64,000 bases of DNA from Apricaphanius iberus (Eukaryota > Chordata > Actinopteri > Cyprinodontiformes > Aphaniidae). The stretch spans positions 985,001-1,049,000 of the forward strand of contig JAPXFQ010002912.1 of assembly GCA_028564705.1 (NCBI GenBank). The letters are read 5' to 3'. Shown one piece after another: positions 47,732-64,000 of this stretch. Every line of letters begins with the position of its first letter. The stretch's first letter is position 1. The position numbers were made by a program, and so were the translations under genes. Below the pieces are notes generated by a model. That model was not told where the DNA came from, made no database searches, and saw only the letters and a program-made list of their open reading frames with translations.

Positions 47732-48252
47732 ATGCTGCATTCCAGTTAACCTTTCCGACTCGGAAAGTCGAAAATATCGCAGTTGTATTGCGTCATTTCA
47801 CCGAGACACGCCCCCATTAGGTCAGAAATTTTGAGCTACAACTCGGATCTCTGGATAGTAGAGCAAAGATGGCTGCGCCCGTAGTAGAGATGTATTTTCA
47901 TTTTATTTGTACTATGTTGGTCATTTCAATGTCGTTTTCGAATGCTCTTACACATTTGACTACATTTCTGCTTTTATCCGGTCACCAATTTATACATTGC
48001 ACCGCCTTGCAGTGCGTGCAATACAATGTAGGGCTTTGTTTTTCATGCTGGTCTGCTGAAGATGCTATGTCGCGAACAACAATAGCAATGTCTAGCCTGC
48101 CTCAACAGCTGCTACCCTCAAAGCTTCCATATTATTTCCAACTCGGAGTATAGTTAGATAAACTTGAACGCTTTAAGTGGGGAATTACGTCACGTTCTCG
48201 TGTACAGCAACATCGGAATGCCCGAGTATCCGACACAAATGGAATGCAGCAT
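47732..48252. mobile_element. MITE-like element with TGCTGCATTCCA ends
   Basis: The left end, ATGCTGCATTCCAGTT, and the right end, AAATGGAATGCAGCAT, are inverted copies. Inside, near 47867, is AAGATGGCTGCGCCC, a YY1-like motif. A related piece (GGCATTCCAGTTAACG, then CAACATGGCTGCACCC) lies near 21903-21955. There is no transposase, so it is non-autonomous. Confidence 0.6.
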
Positions 48253-48263
48253 TAGACTGTTAA

Positions 48264-48548
48264 GGTGCATTCAGACCGCAGGCTTTGTCAGCGTCAGCAG
48301 CGTCAAGATTACATGCTAAGTCAACGGTTGAGGGCGTTGGAGGAGCGATAGTCTCTGCGGCGCTTTGAGCGTCTGCGCCGTCAACTTTTCAAGCTTCAAA
48401 GCTCATAACACTAGCAACGCAGAAGTTCAGCTAGTTGAACTTTTGACGGTCCTAACGCTGTTAACGCAGCACGAAAACCAGAGCGTCCCACTTGCTGATT
48501 ACATCAAGCGTTGCTTGAAGCTGACAAAGCTTGCGGTCTGAACGCACG
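48264..48548. mobile_element. MITE-like element with ATTCAGACCGC ends
   Basis: The left end GGTGCATTCAGACCGCAGG..CTTTGTCAGC is an inverted copy of the right end GCTGACAAAGC.TTGCGGTCTGAACGCAC, over about 28 bp. It is 285 bp, GC-richer than its surroundings and shares internal motifs (CAGAAGTTCAGCTAG, CTCTGCGGCGCTTTG) with the pair at 22040-23045. It abuts the preceding element within 12 bp. Confidence 0.75.
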
Positions 48549-49082
48549 ATTAGAAGACTGAACACTTTTTTTCACTCTGCTACTTGTCTCTCCTACTACT
48601 CTCCAATACAATTACAAACTGTTATTACCTCCATCAAAGTAATAGTCAAGGTTTGTTATTTAGCTAACATTACTCAAAAATTTGTGGACGGAGTTTGGAT
48701 ACATTTTCAGGAAATGTCCACAGTGGGACCAGGAACAAGTGATTATATTTCCGGGGTGATCCTGATCACCGTTGGGTTTGGAGGGGACTGAGGTCAGCAC
48801 TCTGAGTGCTTTCCTTAATTTCAACCATTAACTTTGTGTTTTCTGTTCGTCTCTACATAGAAGCTACACCTGGTCTGCATTATGCTCAACTGTAATGCTT
48901 TCTTGAAGGGGGTAATCAACTGGGATGATCCTCCACTCAGTTCATTCTCTTCACCCTGTTATCAAGTGTTTACTTTAACAGAGTACTCCTACATCAGTTC
49001 TTCTCATTTCTGTCTTCTGAAACTCCCAGTGGGCTCGTACTAAGATGAAAAAAGTTGCAGACATTTGTGAAATAACCTAACC

Positions 49083-49687
49083 ATTTATTTTTCTGCCTTT
49101 TTTGTGGTTAGACAAGAGAGACGACGAGCAATGAGAAAAAATGATTTTAATCACTTTTTTCTTTTCTTACAAAAACAATTCCAAGGAGAGTTCCGAATGA
49201 AGCATTTTAACCGGGAACAATCAGTTGCTGCGGCTGCTTTTATACCACATTTTACAAATGTCGTGCCAGACACAGCTGCAGGTGCCGTCTGTATGAAGAT
49301 GGCATCTATTGCAACGGCATCCCGAGTTTAAATGTGCAGTAAAGTCTGTATGCTGTAAACTCCCAGCATGCACTGAGATGAATACTTCCTAAAGCCATCG
49401 GTATCAATTTTAGAAGGTATTCGATTTTGAATCCTGATTCTCTCTGAATACTGGGGTTACACAGAGCTCACTGGTAGATTTAAGACATCAACTGCTAATG
49501 TTATTTTTCTAAAAGAACTCATGTTTGACTTTATCATTCCTTGGAAGCTGTGGGGATGCATTGTAGGTGGACCACAATAACATTTCTCATAGTTTTGGGT
49601 TCTTTTCTTTCTGCTGTTTCTCTATCTTTGTCTTGAGGCGTTGCGTGCGGTGAGGAGGGTCTGGTGGAGAAAGTCGGGCCTCGGGTG
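49083..49687 (-). other. metap2: metap2 3' UTR with polyadenylation signal
   Basis: On the minus strand the first clear AATAAA after the stop codon is at 49083-49088 (plus strand TTTATT), about 600 bases downstream. A variant ATTAAA lies near 49145. It faces the usp44 3' end, so the two genes converge with about 2.2 kb between. Confidence 0.5.
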
Positions 49688-61461
<11,774 letters not shown>

Positions 61462-61620
61462 GATCGCAGGCACTGCTAGAAAAGGAAGCGGGAGGGATCT
61501 GTTGCTGCGTTCGGGGACACTCGTTACTTTAAAAACACAGTTGTTGTTGCTGCCAGCGCGCGGCTCTGGTTGCTGCATGGTGGTTGTAGTTTTTGACCGC
61601 AGTAAATTCATATTCTTTTC
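61462..61620 (-). promoter_or_regulatory. metap2: metap2 5' UTR and core promoter region
   Basis: Directly upstream of the start codon is a short GC-richer stretch with CpG sites (CAGCGCGCGGC) and no clear TATA box, as usual for a housekeeping gene. The start itself, ATCATGGCGGACG, is near the YY1 consensus AANATGGCGGC. The reading frame stays open upstream to an ATG at 61611, with another in-frame ATG at 61578. Confidence 0.5.
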
Positions 61621-63079
61621 AACAATGTATTTTTATTTCAAAGCTGAGCTACACACTTAAAGTCATCCTAATGAGGTTAATATATCACACATCATGACAT
61701 ATTTATGTAAAACATCTATTTACGGCCGTGGGTATATATCCGAGCCATATTTGAGCAATGGAACGGCCCTCACGGTAAAACGTGCCTACTCAGCAAAGGC
61801 TAAAGATGGAATGTTATACATAATTTATAGAAGTACACAGTACTTATTAGTTATACATGTTGCAAAGTATCGCTACTCTACTTACTACGTGTAAATTCAC
61901 TATATGAAGAACAAGCAGGTTTTAACCAGCATGAGATACGGAAACATCTGCAGTTCATATGTATATTTATCTTCCTCTGTTGAGCCTTCTGAGACAGTTG
62001 TAGAAAATGAAAAAATAAAACACAGTAAACGCATATGTTGTTCCTGGAAGTACCTCATCCCGTTCTAACACATTATTGCATTCATATTACCTATTCGTTT
62101 CTCAAGTTTCATAATGAACACATTTGATGTAGAAAAGTGTTTCTTCTACCTGGATTTGTTGTGTATGCATGGATAAAAAACATTTTTGTTGTTTTCTGTT
62201 ACTGCTGATAGAAGTTTTCTTTGCCACAGGGACCTGCAGGTATAGAAAACACCACTAGGTGGCAGAGCTGTTACAATGAACAACTCCATAAAACATACAG
62301 TGAAGGTTTGACTCAATGACCATTTTCAACCTTGATAAATGTCTTTATAAATGTTGTCCATGCATGGTTGTCCCTTACAACTTGGTGTGAACCGTACAGG
62401 CATTTAAACAAAAATGAAATTGTGTTAGACAAAAGTGGTGATTTTCTCATTGGTTATGGATACTGGCTACACAGTTCACAAACGCATCTCCAACCAATTA
62501 TCAGGGACTCTGCCAATTAATTTTGGGCCCCTCTTGCAGATTAGACCAAACCTGTATTAAAACGGCGTCAGTGGTGGTGATGTTTTTACCACAAGGAGGG
62601 GCCACTAAATCATATTTTGCTTAGGGCCTCATAGAAGCTTGGGACAGCCCTGTATCTATTATTCTAAGCTGATGAGAAACTAGCTTCTTTTTTATTTTAA
62701 ACAATATCTTGTTCAGTCAAATGTTTCTCTCAAGAGATAAATGTGACAAAAATACATTCGGATGAAAGTAGTTTTCACCTCTCTTCTGCGTTAATAAACC
62801 CAATATAAGAAAAATAGTTTGTTCAAAAGTTCCTAAATAAGATTTATTGTGATGAAGATATAAATTTGTTTTTGTTTCCAGTTAATCTAAACAGTAAGTA
62901 GTAGAAACTACTTCTGAAATGTAGTGAAATAAATAAATGAAGCTCATTAAAAAGTGATGAATTTCGGGAGAGAGTAGGAGGGGTCCGAAAACATATCGAA
63001 TAGCCCACCCAACCGGTTTGTAAACCGCACGCTGTGACACACGAAGACACACCCATTTCAACACTTCCAGAGTGGAGCT
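61621..63079. other. Intergenic stretch right of metap2
   Basis: AT-rich, no exon seen. The short frames are incidental. AACACCACTAGGTGGCAGAG near 62248 resembles a CTCF core motif (CCACTAGGTGGCAG), which could mark a boundary between metap2 and the next gene. Confidence 0.4.
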
Positions 63080-64000
63080 TTTATTTGGGAGTGGGAAAAA
63101 AAAAAGAAATGCAGGAAGGGTCGGGACAAGGCAAACATGGTGACGAGGTGGAGGCGGAGGACCGACGTCACAACCCTCAGGTGCTTTATTTGAAAGCGAC
63201 ACGCCATTCTTCACTTAAAATCTTCATCACAATGCATTACATTCACATCAAGCACTTCAAACTGACATTCCCCCTGTAAACAAACACACTGCTGACTGAT
63301 CAAATAGGCTCCGTGTCATGAGTTCTCTTCAGATGAAGTAGTGCCTCACTGGAAGCAGTTTAGGAGTGTACGCTTTGGTTTGACCCCCCCACCCCTCCCA
63401 ATCTCAGAGCAGATAGCATGGAGGAAAGGGGAGAGGCTGGGGGGGGGGGGGGGGGGGGGGGGGGGGGTCAGGACTGAAATAGAGCACAAGACTTCCTCTT
63501 CTTCCCTGTCTTGTCTTTGAGAAAAATCAGCTGAGTCATGCTTCGCTGAGTGTGTTCATGATTGTTTTCTGGAATTCACTGCAGGACTACGAGTGTTTAT
63601 AGACCAACAAAGGCGCAAACTGCACAGCTCCCCCCCACCCCCCAACATCTTCTGCACATTGTTTTGCAGTGAAATTAACCCTAAATTTCCAAATCATTTC
63701 AGCAACAGCATTAGTGTTTTTTCACTCGTGTTTGCTCCGTATACCTTTAGTTTTGCAGTCTATATGGTTCAAAGTGAATATTTTTCGCAACTTTGAAATC
63801 GGACAAGTTGACGCCGAATATGACAGTTTGCGACACCGCAAGTAAAACCTCAACAATAAATTCATCCCTGATTGCAGCAGCAAAGTGAAAAATGTAGAAT
63901 AATCCAAACTTTTGATCAAGAATTTACATTCAGTGAGGGTAAAAAAAGTAAAAACAATAACTTAAAACTAAAACAGGACTGAAGAATTTTTGTAGTATTT
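63080..64000 (-). other. Possible 3' UTR of a minus-strand gene (vezt by synteny)
   Basis: On the minus strand AATAAA signals occur at 63185-63190 and 63080-63085. The latter is followed by GT-rich sequence (GGGTGTGTCTTCGTGTGTC), as expected downstream of a cleavage site. No coding frame is visible up to the window edge. In human, VEZT ends just upstream of METAP2 in the same orientation, so a vezt 3' UTR is the expected neighbour. This is an inference from gene order, not from protein sequence. Confidence 0.3.
63439..63467. repeat. Poly-G run of 29
   Basis: Uninterrupted run of 29 G, the longest homopolymer in the window, in the possible 3' UTR at the right edge (poly-C in the minus-strand sense). 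Its true length may differ from the assembly. Confidence 0.9.

Overview
The window is vertebrate nuclear DNA, almost certainly from a teleost fish. It holds three intron-split genes with GT-AG introns. The non-coding DNA is AT-rich and packed with decayed Tc1/mariner-like and hAT transposons and LINE fragments of the kinds common in fish. Order and orientation are ntn4 (+), usp44 (+), metap2 (-), which matches, in mirror image, the human 12q22 order METAP2-USP44-NTN4. The species cannot be fixed from this sequence.

Layout. Positions 1-6619 are intron of netrin-4, whose 5' exons lie off the left edge. Seven ntn4 coding exons (6620-20553) encode the end of laminin-EGF repeat 1, repeats 2 and 3, and the C-terminal NTR domain; its 3' UTR ends near 21325. 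From about 21330 to 35780 lies a 14.5 kb intergenic stretch of transposon debris, a GC-rich ORF-dense patch (about 26380-26900) and one orphan exon-like segment (33126-33236). A YY1-motif promoter and probable non-coding first exon of usp44 sit at about 35780-35899. Five coding exons (38760-45855) give a 740-residue ubiquitin protease with an intact catalytic triad. usp44 and metap2 then converge tail to tail across a short repeat-filled spacer (about 46910-49080). metap2 occupies 49688-61461 on the minus strand with 11 exons, 473 residues and all metal ligands intact. The right edge (about 63080-64000) may be the 3' UTR of a further minus-strand gene; vezt is expected there from synteny, but no coding sequence shows it.

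The three genes are not a pathway. Netrin-4 is a secreted basement-membrane protein, USP44 a nuclear deubiquitinase, and MetAP2 a cytosolic N-terminal methionine aminopeptidase. Their linkage is old vertebrate synteny.

No novel biological system was found. The items most worth a second look are a perfect 37-bp hairpin beside a hAT element with an exact 8-bp target duplication, transposons nested inside one another in the last ntn4 intron and in a metap2 intron, a NAGNAG acceptor and clustered uORFs in usp44, an orphan symmetric exon candidate between ntn4 and usp44, and two symmetric charged exons in metap2. Transposon assignments rest on recognising family-typical motifs by eye; their edges are approximate unless a target duplication is stated. 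All exon joins were checked for reading phase by hand.
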